This document shows positions 44,501 through 58,259 of a stretch of 64,000 nucleotides of DNA, piece after piece. Made by a program: the position numbers and the translations under genes. Source of the DNA: Annona cherimola. Taxonomy: Eukaryota > Streptophyta > Magnoliopsida > Magnoliales > Annonaceae. Each line of letters opens with the position of its first letter. Positions within the stretch are counted from its first letter, which is position 1. Under the pieces are notes generated by a model. It searched no databases and had not been told where the DNA came from. It worked only from the letters and a program-made list of their open reading frames with translations. The stretch lies in assembly GCA_030490835.1 (NCBI GenBank), contig CM059973.1:57912008-57976007 (forward strand). Direction: 5' to 3'.

Positions 44501-47500
44501 ACCAGCATGCATCCACTCCTTTTCCTTTTTATTTTTATTTTTCAAAATTAAAAATATCAAGTGTTCATGGGCCTGCACCAATATTAATACACAGTGACAT
44601 GTTGCTGCATGGTGGGGGTTCGACTCTCCACCCCTCTAACCCCCGTGTAATAAAAAAATTAAAATATCAAATAAAGTTAAAAAATTGTCAAAGTCAACAA
44701 ATTAAATATTTAGGTGGGCCTGCAACCATAATACATCAGACTTATGGGCCACCATATGGGATAGGTGATGAAACTAAATTAGGCAGGGACTATATATTTA
44801 GGTCTCTTTGGATTTTTTTATTGTTTATATACAATATTAGATTTCATCTTTTTATGTTATAATTAAGCTTATGGAAGACAATAAGCTCCATCTACCATAG
44901 GAGACAACAAGCTTCTAGTTAATAGTTCTTCGAGGGTTCAAACTAGCAGTACAACTTGCTACCAGGTCGGTTCAAACCTACCCGACGACTTGATGTCAAA
45001 ACTAAATTTTGGTTTTATTTTTGAAAATTTCAAATTAGTCCCGGTTTTAACCCAACTAGAGAGAACCTAAATCAATATCGAGTTTACATCAATCTGGCAC
45101 CAAATCTGACCTGGTCTAAACTCGATATTCGCCCTTAATTTATTAAAATAATTATATCTGTTTATATATTAAACATTTTAACTATAATTATAATAAAAGT
45201 TCTTCCATGTTATCATGACCTAATTAAACTATAAAACGCTTATTGTAAAATTCAAATGTCATCAACATTTGTTTATAAAAGTTGAAGTGTCTACAATACT
45301 TTATTTGCAAATAATTACAATTAGATCAACTCTTTAAAATTATTACGTATACAACAATTAATTATAAAATATATAAGTCTCACTTTTATTAAACTTTAGA
45401 TAATGATTTTATATAATTTCATTTTTTTCTTACCCGGATTATTAATGGATAAATTCATTACATTCATTGATTTTAGAATTATTTTTTAATTAGAAGATCA
45501 ACTTTTATCAAAACTAAAGACTTTATAGATCATATAAATATATTCACATGTAAATTATTCACATAAGAATATAATAATGTTCAAAAAATTTATTATTTCT
45601 ATCGGTAATTTCAACTTCTATTGGTTTGAGAGTAATTTAAATTTCAAATCAAAACCAAGGCTGAAGCCAATGATGATCTGGTTCAAATTTGACCTAAACC
45701 TAGATTCTAATATTAGAGTTAGGGTTTGTATTCATCTAAATCTAGTTTCCGGTTGGCTTAAGGTTTAGGTTCACCTAAACTCAGTATAATCTAATTTGAG
45801 TTGTACCCCTTGTTTGAACACTAGTGACATCGTTACTAGCCAAGGGCAAAGCCTAGTTTGCAGTCTCTTTCAAATTAAATGAAATTAAATGTCATGTTTT
45901 TCATAAGATCTTTGCAAGAAAGTTATATATTTCGGTTATCCTACCTAGTTAACTATACTATAACTTACGGTACAATTGGTTTAAAATATAGTCTACATGT
46001 ACCTAAATGTATTAATATTTTATACGTTCATTTATATATGGATAAATTATATCTTAGATAGTTTGCATGCTCAAAAAATAACTTTAAAATTGTTATTTAT
46101 ATTAAATTATTTTGTTACGTAGGATTTGCACTATTTTTATATGGACCCATACACATTCAATTTGGATGAAAATTGGTATGCTAGTAAAATAAATAATTTT
46201 AAATATAATGAGTGGAGCGAATTATCATTTGTAATCATGTGAGGCTTATTTTAAGCCAACTTTATTAGAAGTTACTTGCTGAATGAATCCAAGTATTTTT
46301 ACTAATTTACACATGAATATATTTATTTTTGACCAAATGCAATCCGATGCACATATTTAATTTGAATGAAACTTGTCCTCCTAACAAGAATAAATGTGTT
46401 AAATATAACAAATGGATTAAATTTTGCATCAATAATCATTATATAAAAAATAGAGGGGACTACATAGACCTGCAAGCGAACCTTATACTACATATATGTA
46501 AGGCATTTAATTAAATGCGTCTATGTGTACTACGCTTCAATGCACCTTCGTGCAAATTTTTTTTATTTTTTTACATTTTTTATAAACGATCTAAATTTAT
46601 TTAGCATATGTATTAAATTTTACTATTTTTGGAGATTTATACATATTTTTAATTTTAAAAACTGAGAGTATTTTAGTCATTTAAAATATAAGCAAGTTTA
46701 TAAAAAGAGAAAAAAATTAAAAATGAGTTTTTGAGCATGTGCTAAGTAAATCATTACTCAAAAAAGCTCATACTTCAAAATATATTCTTTATTTTTTCTT
46801 CATTTTTATGTGGATCGAGTGAGTTTATATCATATATCAAATTTTATTATTTTGAATTCTTCTATATACTTTTTATAAAATTTATAAAATAAAAAATTCA
46901 ACTATTTCACACTCCCCTGCACATGAAGAATGTTAATCTTATATTTTACAAATTTGTAAAAATCATATCGAAGACTCTAAAAGGATAATTTTTGGTATAT
47001 AATTTAAAAACATCGGGATCCATGTAAAAGTCAAGAGAAAATAAGCAATTTGGATAAAGTATATGTGGATTTTGGGTACTCTAAAATAGATAGGGTATGT
47101 TTCTATTTTTATACCCATAGGATAAGATAGATTTTGCAGTCTAGGTACTCGGAACCAACTTGAATTACTAGTGTATGTTGAATATATATTTTTTGAAATA
47201 TATTTTATTAATGAAATATAAATATTTTCTTAAAATATATAAAAACTTGTTTAATTTATTTATTATTTAGTAACTTTAATAAATGTATTTCAAAAATAGT
47301 ATTATTTTTTATGAGGAAAAATAATATTATTATGATGTTGATCATAAGTTTTTAATTAAATTTTGTAATAAAATAATAGTTTTCAAATCTAATATAAAAA
47401 CTCTTTTAAAGAACCGATTTCAAACCAAAACAGAATTGACTTGACCTTAAAAAATAAAGTAAGATAAGCTTAGAATCAACCCAACTTAAACTAAAATAGG

Positions 47501-47619
47501 GTAAGAATTTTTCAAAACACAATATGATGAAATCCATGCTGAACTTGATCTACTCTACTGAAGTTGCATCCTTAATTATTCCTTCACTAACCACTCGTTA
47601 TATAAAAGCATCACTGTAG
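41599..47619. other. Long intergenic region without a supported gene
   Basis: AT-rich throughout, with decayed MITE copies (41600-41880, 42035-42290, 42890-43110) and a TTTTACTATTTTTGGAG-core repeat at 46560-46740. A tRNA-like B-box (GGTTCGACTCTCC) followed by CCCCCGTGTAATAAAAAA near 44627-44655 may be a SINE end. The GC-richer part 42300-42670 has overlapping short ORFs under 85 codons in several frames with no recognisable protein. Confidence 0.6.
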
Positions 47620-48800
47620 TTAAAATTGGTTGCACATATATATGTGTGTCTGTGGAAAAATTACAGTGTATGCGATTGCACCGTGCAATCCATGCATTGT
47701 GGGCCTCACATGATCATGAATGAAAAATTCACCCCACCATTATATTTAGAATTGTTCACTTTATTAGCATATCAATTTTCATCTAAATCCAACATTTGTG
47801 TAGTCCCCACCTTAAAATGGAGCAAAACCAACCTAATAAATACTTAATATAAAATCAAGTTTAAAATGTTATTTTCAACATCCAAACCGTCTAAATTATG
47901 ATTTTTATATGGATAAATGATTGTATAAAGTTTCATTATATTCTAATATGTGTGAGGCTTATCTTACAGCAGATCGTCTGCACGTGAATGGTTTTCTCTC
48001 TCTTTATATGTATATATATATATATATGAGGAATATTCAGGTGCAGCGGTGCTGCACAGAAAATTCCTGTGCAGCACAGCTGAAATGGGCCCCACATGAT
48101 CATGAAATCATAATCTACTCCACCCATTGTATTTAGAATAATGTATTCTATTACCATACCAATTTTCATCCCAATCAGATACTTTAAAGTTGTTATTTAC
48201 ATCAAACTATTTTATTACGTTGGATTTGTACCATTTTCAGATGGGGCCCGTATACATATCTGATTGGGATGAAAATTGGTATGGTAATAGAATACATTAT
48301 TCTAAATACAATGGGTGAAGTAGATCATGATTTTATGATCATGTGGGACCCATTTTTGGGCAACTGCACCACTGTTCCGGTGCAGTGACACTGCACCGGA
48401 ACAGCTCTATATATATATATCAGAAATATTCAGGTGTAGTGACGCTGCAACGGAAATCGCTAAAATGGGTCTCACATGATCATAAAATCATAATCTACTC
48501 CAGCCATTATATTTAGAATAATGTATTATATTACCACCAATTTTCATCCCAATCAGATATGTATATGGGCCCCATCTGAAAATGGTACAAATTCAACTTA
48601 ATAAAATAGTTTGATGTAAATAACAACTTTAAAGTGGTTTTTTCAACATGGAAACCATTTGCTATAAAATTTATATATGGATAAATGATTATATAAAGTT
48701 TCATTGCATTCTAATATGTGTGGGGCTCACTTTTGATAAATGTACCGCTATTCCTGTGCAGTTGTGGTGCACTGGAACGGCTCCCTATATACATACGCTT
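47620..48800. repeat. Cluster of three MITE copies with long inverted arms
   Basis: Two copies lie side by side (about 48028-48405 and 48424-48790), with an older partial copy at 47627-48000. In the first, arms at about 48083-48180 and 48259-48358 are near-perfect complements (TCATCCCAATCAGATA against TCTGATTGGGATGA), and the ends are themselves small hairpins (GTGCAGCGGTGCTGCAC; GTGCAGTGACACTGCAC). They sit in TA-rich microsatellite DNA. No coding capacity. Confidence 0.75.
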
Positions 48801-49398
48801 TTATTTATTTATTTGCGGAGCCAAATCTAGCTCCCCCACTGTAGTTGGGCATTCCAATTTAGCTGTGGATATTTAGCTGCATAAAGGTGTTGGCATGGAT
48901 CAAATATAGTTTATTTACATATTATTTGCGACTAAATGTCGGAATACTGGTAGAATTTATTCTTGGTTGAAAATAATGATGGTTATTTGACAGCAAATAA
49001 TGTTAAATTTTACCTATTTATAATCAAATTCAAGTAAAATTAAAATTTAGCCGAGAAAAAGGTAACTACATACGGTAACTTCTGAGTGTTCTGTTGTAGC
49101 GTATCAATTAGAAACAGAAATTTTCTAATAACTTAAATTCCATTACTTTTTGCCCCAGCCCCGGCTGCCTATAAGCGCGAAGGCAGATAATTCAAAGTAC
49201 GCTTCCTTGAATAGATAAAAGCGCATAAGGAAGCAAACGTTGCAAAGCAAAAGCACTAATACCAAATTCATGTACATGGAGAATTGGCCAAATTTTCCCA
49301 CCTAAACGCCTAGCCATCACCTTCTTTCTTTCTTTCACAAAAATGACATCCATTTTATCTGCTCTCTCCCTTTCAATTCACGAACGTACGTTTAAGAT
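48801..49398. other. Region downstream of the AIL gene (3' flank)
   Basis: About 600 bp next to the stop codon on the minus strand. It probably includes the 3' UTR of the AIL gene; polyadenylation could not be placed with confidence. The part up to about 49130 is AT-rich with no recognised repeat. Confidence 0.4.
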
Positions 49399-52300
49399 TC
49401 ATTCGTTCCACAAGGCAAACATGGGAAGCTGACGATGAACCACAGGAACGGGCGGCCTTGCCACGACCATATGCATCCAATTTCCCGGGGCTCCAGCACA
49501 GTCGCTGCTCATCATCCCACTCCCACCACCGCTGATGCCACCTTTGCCATTTTCGTACTTGGGAGCAAGCGACGACGCAAAGAAAAACGATTGCGTAAAA
49601 TCCCCACCACTCCCACCATAGCCGGGACCATCGTACATGGCCGCCAGATTCTCTTCACCATCGCCATTGCTCTTGTAAGGGACCCCAGAAGACTCCTTGG
49701 GGGCCCCTCCCTGCTCTGGACTACTCGAATTAGTATTCGTTGATGAAGAAACTAGCTGCTTGTGCTCGTTGCTGCTGTTCCATGCTCTACTGGGGATTTC
49801 TTCGATGTAACTGGTATTGCTGCTGTGCATATTGTAAGGTGCTGCTATCTCAAGGGGAGGAGCCTGTTGGGGCGTGGACATTTGATCCTGGTCGTCAGAT
49901 GTGGATGATTCCTTGGGAGACCGCTTGGCCAGATCACCGGCAATGAGGGTGGTGCTCGAGCAAATGCGTTTTACATCGTACTTGCTGATGTCGAAATTGG
50001 TCACTGCGCTGATGCCGCGGAACTTGATGGCAGCAATGTCGTAAGCTTCAGCTGCTTCCTCTTGGGTGCCTAAATCACATAAGCTTCAACTTAGACACAC
50101 CCATTATCAGGTATCAAAAAATGCTGCGTGAGGTCCACGATTGAAAACCATGCATTAGCCTCCATTTAGACAAAAAGGGTCCCCTAGGTCAACCATAAAG
50201 ACTTGTTCCAAACCATTCAATGTGATTGGATTTAAATGAAGCTGTGATGTATTTGGCAAATGAAAATTTGTATTCCAAATGAAAAAGAAATGGGGAGAAT
50301 CCAAAAATAAGAGTAACTACACACAGGTCATGGGGAATAAGAAAAGGTAACTCCTCACCCCATTCCATCGAACGCCACAATTCCAAACAAGCCACTCTAA
50401 GAAAATTCATTTTGGACAACTCTCAGTAGAAAAAAAAAAAAAAAAAAAACTGTAAGCAACCAAATCCTAGGTCCATCCAAGGATCAATGGCAACCAACGG
50501 CTTTCTTAGCTATTAATAATTATTAGCAAGGGAAATTTTCTTGATTATGATAACATTATTACAACTAGATCAAAATTTGGTTTTCCAACCACAAAAATTA
50601 TTCCATTGCAGAAAATAAAATGAGTATCGGATTATTTTTCCACTTTCAAAATTACTTTTTTTTTAAAAAAAATTTCAATAGTCTCAATTTTCACTCCTTA
50701 ACAACTATGCTTTACTCGATCTTAATATTAATATTCCTATTCCTATTCCTAATATAATCTCTCAATTTCCACTTCAAACTTCTCCACATCTAAATCTCAC
50801 TTCATTGGATACTTCTAAATAGCTAGTGAATTACTCACAATTAAATTACGCCTTGATAGAGATCACACATAGTATCAATTATTAACAACTAAAATTTCTT
50901 TAGCAACCAAATTTAAATTTTTTATAAAAAATTTTAGTTATCAAAAATCAAACTTCAGTATTTTTCCAAAAAAAACTTTAGTGGTGTCAATTTTCAAAAT
51001 CGACAATGTTGGCCAAAACTAAAATCTGTCTTAAGGGGTGCGTGACGCAACTACATGTTATTGTTGTTTTTTCTTTTTTAACGAAAAGATTCTCTACAAC
51101 AAAACAACATTTTGCCACTAAGGGGTTGCTTCAGTGGTATTGGTCTTGGCCCCCATAGGCGAACAATGTTCGATGCACACCAGCCGTGAAAAAAGAAAAA
51201 AAAAAAAAAAAAAAAAGCAGCGTGAGTTCATACCGAGTAGTGGCAAAGTCTTTTCAATTTTTGGAAGTGTCCGTATTGTTAGTTGTGTTAGAACATATTG
51301 TAAAACATTTATAAGAACATCTCAGAGCTTAATTAAAAAATATCAGTTAAGATAGTTGTATAATATCCATAAAAAAATAAAACGATATTTTAGAAATTTT
51401 TTTTAGTGATGCTACTACTTTTTTAATGCGAAAGATATTATTTAGTAACATAAATAATTATTGTCTCTGAAAATTAACTTTTGTGTCTCATCTAAAAATT
51501 AACTTTAATCACAACAATATAATGAACTTTAGAAAAAGTAACTTTTTTGCAATAACAGTTATCTCCAGGAGTTATAATTTCGTGATAAGACTTCCGTTAA
51601 AATTTATACTTTACTAAAGACTTCAATAAATTGTTACTAAAACCTTTTATAATTGGTTTATAGCGATATCACAATGTAAGGCTCTGTTTGGGAGGGAACT
51701 CGCTTCTTCACCTCTCCCCATGCGCTTTACCAATCTTAATTTGATATTTAACAACCTTACTGCTCTAAGTTTTTGCATTTTTATTCATAGATTTTAATTA
51801 TTTTCTCACACAACTGCTTTATTTATTTTCACCCTATCATATATATAACATGACTCTCACATTCATAAAAAAATTCTCATCCCTCTTCCCTTTTTACCCC
51901 TATTACCAAACCGATCCCAAGTCCATACATACAGTAACGAATTTTAATATTGCCAAAAATTTATTTTCCAGATCTTGTAACTGTTAGTTTCCCGACTCCA
52001 ACCATAGGACGCTTACCTGACAAATCCATTATCAGGTAATCCATTTGACCGAAAGAAAGTCAATAAATAGGAGTTGGAACATTAGCTGGCTTCTAAGGTG
52101 GTGATGTTGACATTTCGGGGGTAGGACGGTTCCTTAGATTGCAAGGTGCCCAAACGAGTACCTTCGCAACAAAAGTATAGCCATATTGTGACTTCCACAG
52201 CGTTTACTACTACATGCTACAGGAGGTTAAAAATGGACAGAGATGTGGTAATGAGGATTTGTTCCCGTACGGTTTTAGATATGGGTTGGTACGAAAATGA

Positions 52301-55300
52301 TAAGTGAGGGATTAGGGGCCGTTTATGTAAACATAAAAATTGGAAGTAGAAGCGATGGCTGTAACTAACGAGTAAAGACAAATAACTAAGTTTTTGCACA
52401 CAAAGAACAAAAATTGAGATACATCTTCCTAAACGAACACTAATGATAAAAATACAAGTTGAACCCGGAAGAAAGAAGACTAGCAGGATTCGTTTGGGAG
52501 CGTATACGGTGAAAAAAGTTGAAAAGTTAAATTTTTGAAAGTGTAAAAATAATGCGATATTATAGAGATAAAATAGAAACAAATAGAGTACTTATGATAA
52601 AATCCACTTCTTCCATTGTATTTAGCACAATTTATAGTTTTCTAGAAACCCTTTTTATTTTTTTAATCTCACTATATATGGGTTTCATTTATAAATGTGT
52701 AAAATTAACGTAATAAAGTGATTCAATATTAAAATATCAACATTAAAATAGTTTTTTCAACATCTAAACCATCTAAAATATCAATAATATGTAGAAAAAT
52801 AATCCTACAAAGTATTATTACATTCTAATACATGTGTGAATGGATCTAAGCGTTTTTTATAATTGACGCATGAAAACTTAGTCTCCTAGATAAACAAATT
52901 ATGGAAAATACAATGAATGGATTAGATTTTTCATCAAAGATTAACATTTCAAAAATGAAAAGGGATTTTACGAAAATACTTTTATGAAACCTGGTTTTGT
53001 AAAAGGATTCTCGATTAAAATATAAAGACAAAAGTTGAAAAATTAGAGTACTTGGACAATTAAAATTAGATTATTTTTTAAAAAGATGCATGAAGAGAAA
53101 CGAAAAGTTTTGCTTCCAACCCACCGAAGCCAAGTAAATAAATATCTTCTCCCCTTTCTCCCCGCTAACCGAACATGGTGCAAACAACGAACCCGATCTT
53201 ATTCTCCCAGAAGCATGCAGCGCCTGCATGCTCCCGGGAGCATACATCCATTTTTTTATTTTTTTTTATGCTACTGATTTTGAAAAATCAAAAATAAATA
53301 TCTAAAATACTTCAAAAATGGTAAAATTTTATAAAAATGTTAAATATACTTATATTAATAATTTTATAAAAAAAATTAAATAAATAAATAAAAATAGGTG
53401 TATGCGCCCAAGAGCATGCAGCACTCCATGCTCCCGGTAGCATACAATCGGTTTCCGCAAACAACAACCATAGACAATCGTTTTCCCCCTACGCACAGAC
53501 AACGGGTGATTGTCATGATAATCAGTGTTCTGCACTCGCGAGGGACCTACCAATTAATATAGTCTGACATTGCCATACTAATGGTGCATGCAGCTAGCAT
53601 GCTAACATTTCTAGGACCATCAACATTAATTACGTGAATTTGAACCGCAAAACGATAAAAAAAGGTACGAGCAGCACATTTAATTTACATGTTAGGTATT
53701 AAACTCACTGAATGTGCCCAAGTACAAGTCCTTGTTGCCGGCAACCCTCCCTATTCGAGCTTGCCACCTTCCATGCTGGTGGTGCCTGCAGTCAAAGTCA
53801 TCCAACCGCATATGTGTGAGAGAGTCTTAATTGCAAAGTTTGGAAAGTTTTAAAACTTTCGAAAAAAAAGTTTGTGATAGAAAAATTTTTAAAAATAAGA
53901 GAAAATAGTGGTGATGATAAAAAAAATAGAAATAATAAAGTTAAAATAAATATATTAATTTTATGGATAATTTTATAAAAATAATAGAAAAATATTATGA
54001 GACGTGAAAAAATAATTAAAAATAAGATAACAACAGAAAAGATAAAGAAGTTTTATTGATAATCAAAAGCGGTCAATGAAAAATTCTGACAACTGCGTGC
54101 TTTGTCAAAACAAGTTGGCAACAGGACTTTGATCTGATGATGACGAGGATAAGAGCTTTACAGTTTACATTGGTAGTATGGTTGTGTATATTCATCCAAT
54201 GTAAGGTATCATAGCTTGAAATATTCTGATACAGGCTTTTCTTGTGCATTGAGTGAGCTCTATCTCTTTTTTTTATTTTTCTTAATGGCTACTGGCGTTA
54301 TGGTTTGGCATGAGGAAAAGCTGAAAAGCAATAAAGTAGGATTTTGCCAGGACCTCGTCACGCCCCTGTAGACAGATGCACCTCTTGAAAATCCACTGCT
54401 TTTCCTGAAAAGCCAACACCTTCCCACCTCAATCTTGGAAATATGTGAACCGGTAATAATAACTTGAGTAATGACATTTACTCAGTCTCTACTCATGCCG
54501 ATACAAAAAGAGAACAAATCTTATACCAAAATTCAATTGGACCGTTTGCATCTGCTAAGAGGAAATTTTTTTTCGACTTCATTACTGTACATTTTTATAT
54601 GATTTAACATTTTAATGCCAAATTTGCTCTAAAACAAAAATTATTTTCCACTTCGTTATTGCACTTTATAATATGATTCTACATTCGAACAACCAAATTG
54701 TAATATCTTTTTCATTATTACCTGTACATTAAAATTATTTTTCTTGACGTTCCGTGCATCTACACCCTCTTTCACACAAAATTTTTTCCTTAATTTTTTC
54801 AACCTCTTATCAAACAGTAGACAAACCAATGTCTACGAAGAATAACTTCCGCAGCTGCTTGAAATCTCACCTTCTTAAGTGGGCCACAAATTCTTGCCTT
54901 GTCATATCCTTCATCTCCTCCAGCTCTTTCTCGTAAGTGCTTAGCTAAAGAACAAAGCAAAAGATTTTGAGAAAGATCTAATAAAGCATGGCGTAAAATA
55001 AGTATACACGGTACTGTTGGCTGTCATATTTCACTTTTTCGACACTTATAAGTCCCGGGTGAAAAATTGGGCCTGGACTCACATAATTGATGGTCTGCGT
55101 CCTTCCAATTGACACCACTGCACACCCATCAAGACTGTCGCCAGCCACCCATATATCCAGATAGTGAGTGTGCTGAGGACAAAACTTTTGACAAAAAATA
55201 TTAAAAAGTAAAAGTTATCGAATGATGTAATATGATAGGGATAATGATGGGTACTACGTAATATGATAGGGGTAATGATGGGTACTACAGATGATAAAAT

Positions 55301-58259
55301 TAAAATAGACTAGTTAATTATATGGACAGTTGTATACAAATAATTGAAAAGTAAAGCAGTTGTATAGAAAACTGTTAAAAATAATTAAAAAATATAATAA
55401 TTATGGAATGTGAAAATTTTCAAATTGAAAAATTTTACCAGGCAAATTTTACCCATTGTTTGTGGATTTTGGTAGGTTGGTTTAATTAATTATTTTGAAA
55501 AAAATTAATTAATGTAGTACGTTCGCTAGCATTGAATGGCTCATATATATCTGACTGAAAGAAAATGGGTAGGTTGAAAATATTCATACAAGGAAATTTA
55601 TGTGAGTTGTAGGGCCCCAGTACTTGAGTGCAGCCAAATCATACGCTCGAGCAGCTTTTTCTTCCTTATCGTATCCCCCTGCCACAAAAATACATGAAAT
55701 TATTATAGCATACCATCATACAGATGCGAATGTTGCCTTTTCAGATTATTTGGATGACAGAAACGTAAGTGAAACCAAAAAGAAGACAGTCATTCTACTC
55801 ACCAAGATAAACTTTGGATTTACAGGTGCAGCACACCACAAGGAGATGAAGGCCCAAAAAATAAACCAGAAAAAAATTAGAAACCAAAAGAAACAAGTAG
55901 CTAATTCTCGCAAGAAAATCAAGCTATAAGCCATCAAAATAAAGCGATTCCATGAACTACAATCGCTTTTGTTGGCAGGCACCCTACCTCTGTTAATTAT
56001 ATTGCAGGCAATGAGAGATTGGTGGGAGCATATGCTACGGCAGTAATTTTTTTTTTTTTGATATATAGTGTATTTGGGAAGCGTTAAAATTTTTAATGAA
56101 AAGTTTTTTATATAAAAAATTTTAAAATATAAAATACGTTAGGATATTATAGAAATAAGATGAGGAATAAAAACAATAGAGTTAAAATATATATGAGTAG
56201 TTGTGTAAAAATTATTAAAAATTAGAATAATTGTACAGGAAGAAATGAAAAATAATTTTAAAATATGATAATTGCAGAGAATAAAAGGTTTAAGAGTATG
56301 TTTGTGAAGTGATAAAATTTTAATAAAAAATTTTTTGGTAAAAATTCTTAGGAAGAAAATAATGTGATATAATAAGGATAATAATGAATAATAAATTAAA
56401 ATAAATAGCTTAAATGTACTAATTATGTAGAAATGATTAAAAAGTATGGGTGTGTTTGTTTGGGGCCAAAACTTGTCAATTAAAACTTTTCAACACAAAA
56501 CTTTTCACTCTTTATAACTACTCTATTTTTTAATTATTTTTTCACATTTTTCTATACAAGCTACCCTACTTTTCAATCATTTCTACACAACTACCCATAC
56601 AACTAACCTATCTATTTTAACTTTATTCTCTTTACTCCTCATCATTACCCCTATTATATCACATCATTTTCTATCAATTTGACAACTTTTACCTCTAAAA
56701 CTTTTTATCAAAAGTTTTACCTCCAACCAAATACACCCTATATTAGTTATACAGCATAAGTAAAAATAATAATAATTACAGTGAACGAAAAGTTTCAATT
56801 CGAAATGTTTTAGTATTAACAAAACACCCTTGTTTACCTTGCCTGCCCTTCCTCGTTTGTCCTTCCTTTCTGCAGCTGTTGTCCCATAGATGCGCTTCAT
56901 ATCTTCCAGTCCACCTATGCCTATTAAACACCACCCAAAAAATAAAGGGGGAAAAAAAAGCAGGTGCAACACAAATCCAAGCCTTGAACGTTATCCCACA
57001 TGCACATGCATGATGCAACATCGAAGGGACAATCGAAATCAAAAGAGACCACAGGGGAGTCCTGCGCGCGCATGCAGCAAGCCTTCATACAAGACATGGA
57101 CATAATGCATGCCAGTGCTAGCTAGCCCATGCCAAAATGATTTGTGGGGATGGTCTGGATTTGACTAGTAAGAAAGGTGGGGGACCCACCCCCATGTGTG
57201 GTCCACTCGTTCATGGTCCGGCATGGCTACTTTCGAGGCAATGGCACAGTGATGCATGGAATATTGCATTGGAGTTACGTACAGCATGCAATGAATATAT
57301 GCGACGGATTTCACACCCACCTCGTAACACCGCGATACTGAGAAGTGCGCTGGCCGAACGTGTCGATGGACTTCCTCGGCACCGGATCTCTGCTGACTGC
57401 TTTCCCCACAGGCCGTTTCCGGATGCCGTCCGCCACCAACGGCGACGGGACCATGCCAGCGAGCCCGCTGGGGGCGGCGTCGCCCGGCTGCGAAGAACTT
57501 GGGCTCATTGACAGAGTCAACGACTGAAAGCTGCCGCACTTGTTGGCTTCGCTGGGAGGAGGAGTCTTATCTGTAGGGAACTGACCCTGCCGCAACCAGG
57601 ACTTGAAGCCCGCGATCGACGTTGCGCCGGCGCCTTCAATGGGAACATGGTACAAGCTGGTGGGGATCATCGCTTGGCCGTCGTTGCAATAATGGAAGGG
57701 TTGGATTTGGGAGATCTTGGTTGGTGGGGCGTTGACGTTGATTCCTGCATGGCTGGGGTTCTGGTAGTAATTAGCGTGAGGATTGAAAGAAGCGTGCGGA
57801 GAAGGGGTGCCGTTGTGGGGGTCTTCGGCGGCGGAATGGGCATATCCGCCTAGGAAATCTTCCAGCTTCGGTCTTTCGGCGTCGTGATTGGCCCCTGCAG
57901 AGGTTGCTTCGGCAGCAGCAGCTATGCTGTGCTGATCATATCGCCATTCTAGAAGGTAAAACACAATATCGGAAATGATCAGGAAGGAAAATAAATAAGA
58001 TATAAATAAAAGCAAGCCGAGAAGAGAATAGCAAACGCGTACCTTCACTGCTGGATCTTCTAAACGCTTCCATCATACAAAGAGAGCCGTCGGATCTCAG
58101 AGGCATGACAGAGAGCTGAGAGAAGCCGTCCTGATCCTCACCTGAGCCGCCTCCACCACATCCTCCTTCGTAGCACTCCGGGCCATCTTCTCTTGTCCCA
58201 TCGCCGCCCATTCTCATTGTCCTCCGTCCCGACAGCGAAAACTCCGACCACCCACTCAT
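49399..58259 (-). CDS. AINTEGUMENTA-like (AIL/PLETHORA) double-AP2 transcription factor, 9 exons
   Basis: Exons on the minus strand: 58259-58043, 57948-57321, 56920-56838, 55811-55803, 55678-55590, 54944-54871, 54404-54354, 53785-53709, 50069-49399. All introns are GT-AG and the total is 1899 nt, 632 codons. An in-frame TGA directly precedes the ATG, fixing the start. Exon sizes 83, 9, 89, 74, 51 and 77 nt match the conserved AIL pattern. Residues about 275-350 and 378-437 are the two AP2 domains ([34 protein letters not shown]), joined by the linker with [34 protein letters not shown] in exon 1, PKLEDFLGG in exon 2, [11 protein letters not shown] and the end PMFALWNE suggest the AIL6/AIL7 (PLT3/PLT7) clade. 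Family members are nuclear activators of meristem and organ growth. One oddity is Leu at residue 342 where the family has INFP. No miR172 site is expected for this clade. Confidence 0.92.
51115..51215 (+). repeat. Possible SINE in AIL intron 8
   Basis: A-box-like TTGCTTCAGTGG near 51126, B-box-like ATGTTCGATGCAC near 51167, and a terminal A-rich tail (51190-51217). It lies in the 3.6-kb last intron of the AIL gene, antisense to it. Target duplications were not resolved. Confidence 0.4.
53205..53450. repeat. MITE in AIL intron 8
   Basis: Inverted ends GCATGCTCCCGGGAGCATACA (left, about 53216) and, in reverse, TGTATGCGCCCAAGAGCATGC (right, about 53398). It is a relative of the MITE at 31738-31955 with the same AT-rich core. 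Confidence 0.6.
55803..55811 (-). other. 9-nt microexon (exon 4) of the AIL gene
   Basis: TTTATCTTG on the minus strand, between AAAG (acceptor) and GTGAGT (donor). With one base from exon 3 and two from exon 5 it encodes V-Y-L-G at the start of the [14 protein letters not shown] block. The 9-nt exon is a known, conserved feature of AIL genes. It is easily missed by gene finders, which would then drop or shift AP2 domain 1. Confidence 0.9.
56066..56830. repeat. Three nested or adjacent AT-rich MITEs in AIL intron 3
   Basis: The copy at 56448-56738 (291 bp) has inverted ends GGGTGTGTTTGTTTGG and, in reverse, GGGTGTATTTGGTTGG, flanked by TAT on both sides. It lies inside a second copy (about 56291-56828, opposite orientation), which itself abuts a third (56066-56290). 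The second copy's right end is only a few bases from the donor of exon 3. End sequence resembles Tourist-type (PIF/Harbinger) MITEs, but the family call is tentative. Confidence 0.65.

Noticed and set aside
57137..57539. 124-codon open frames on both strands overlapping AIL exon 2
   Set aside because: GC-rich shadow frames of the exon; the AIL frame with its AP2 motifs explains the region.
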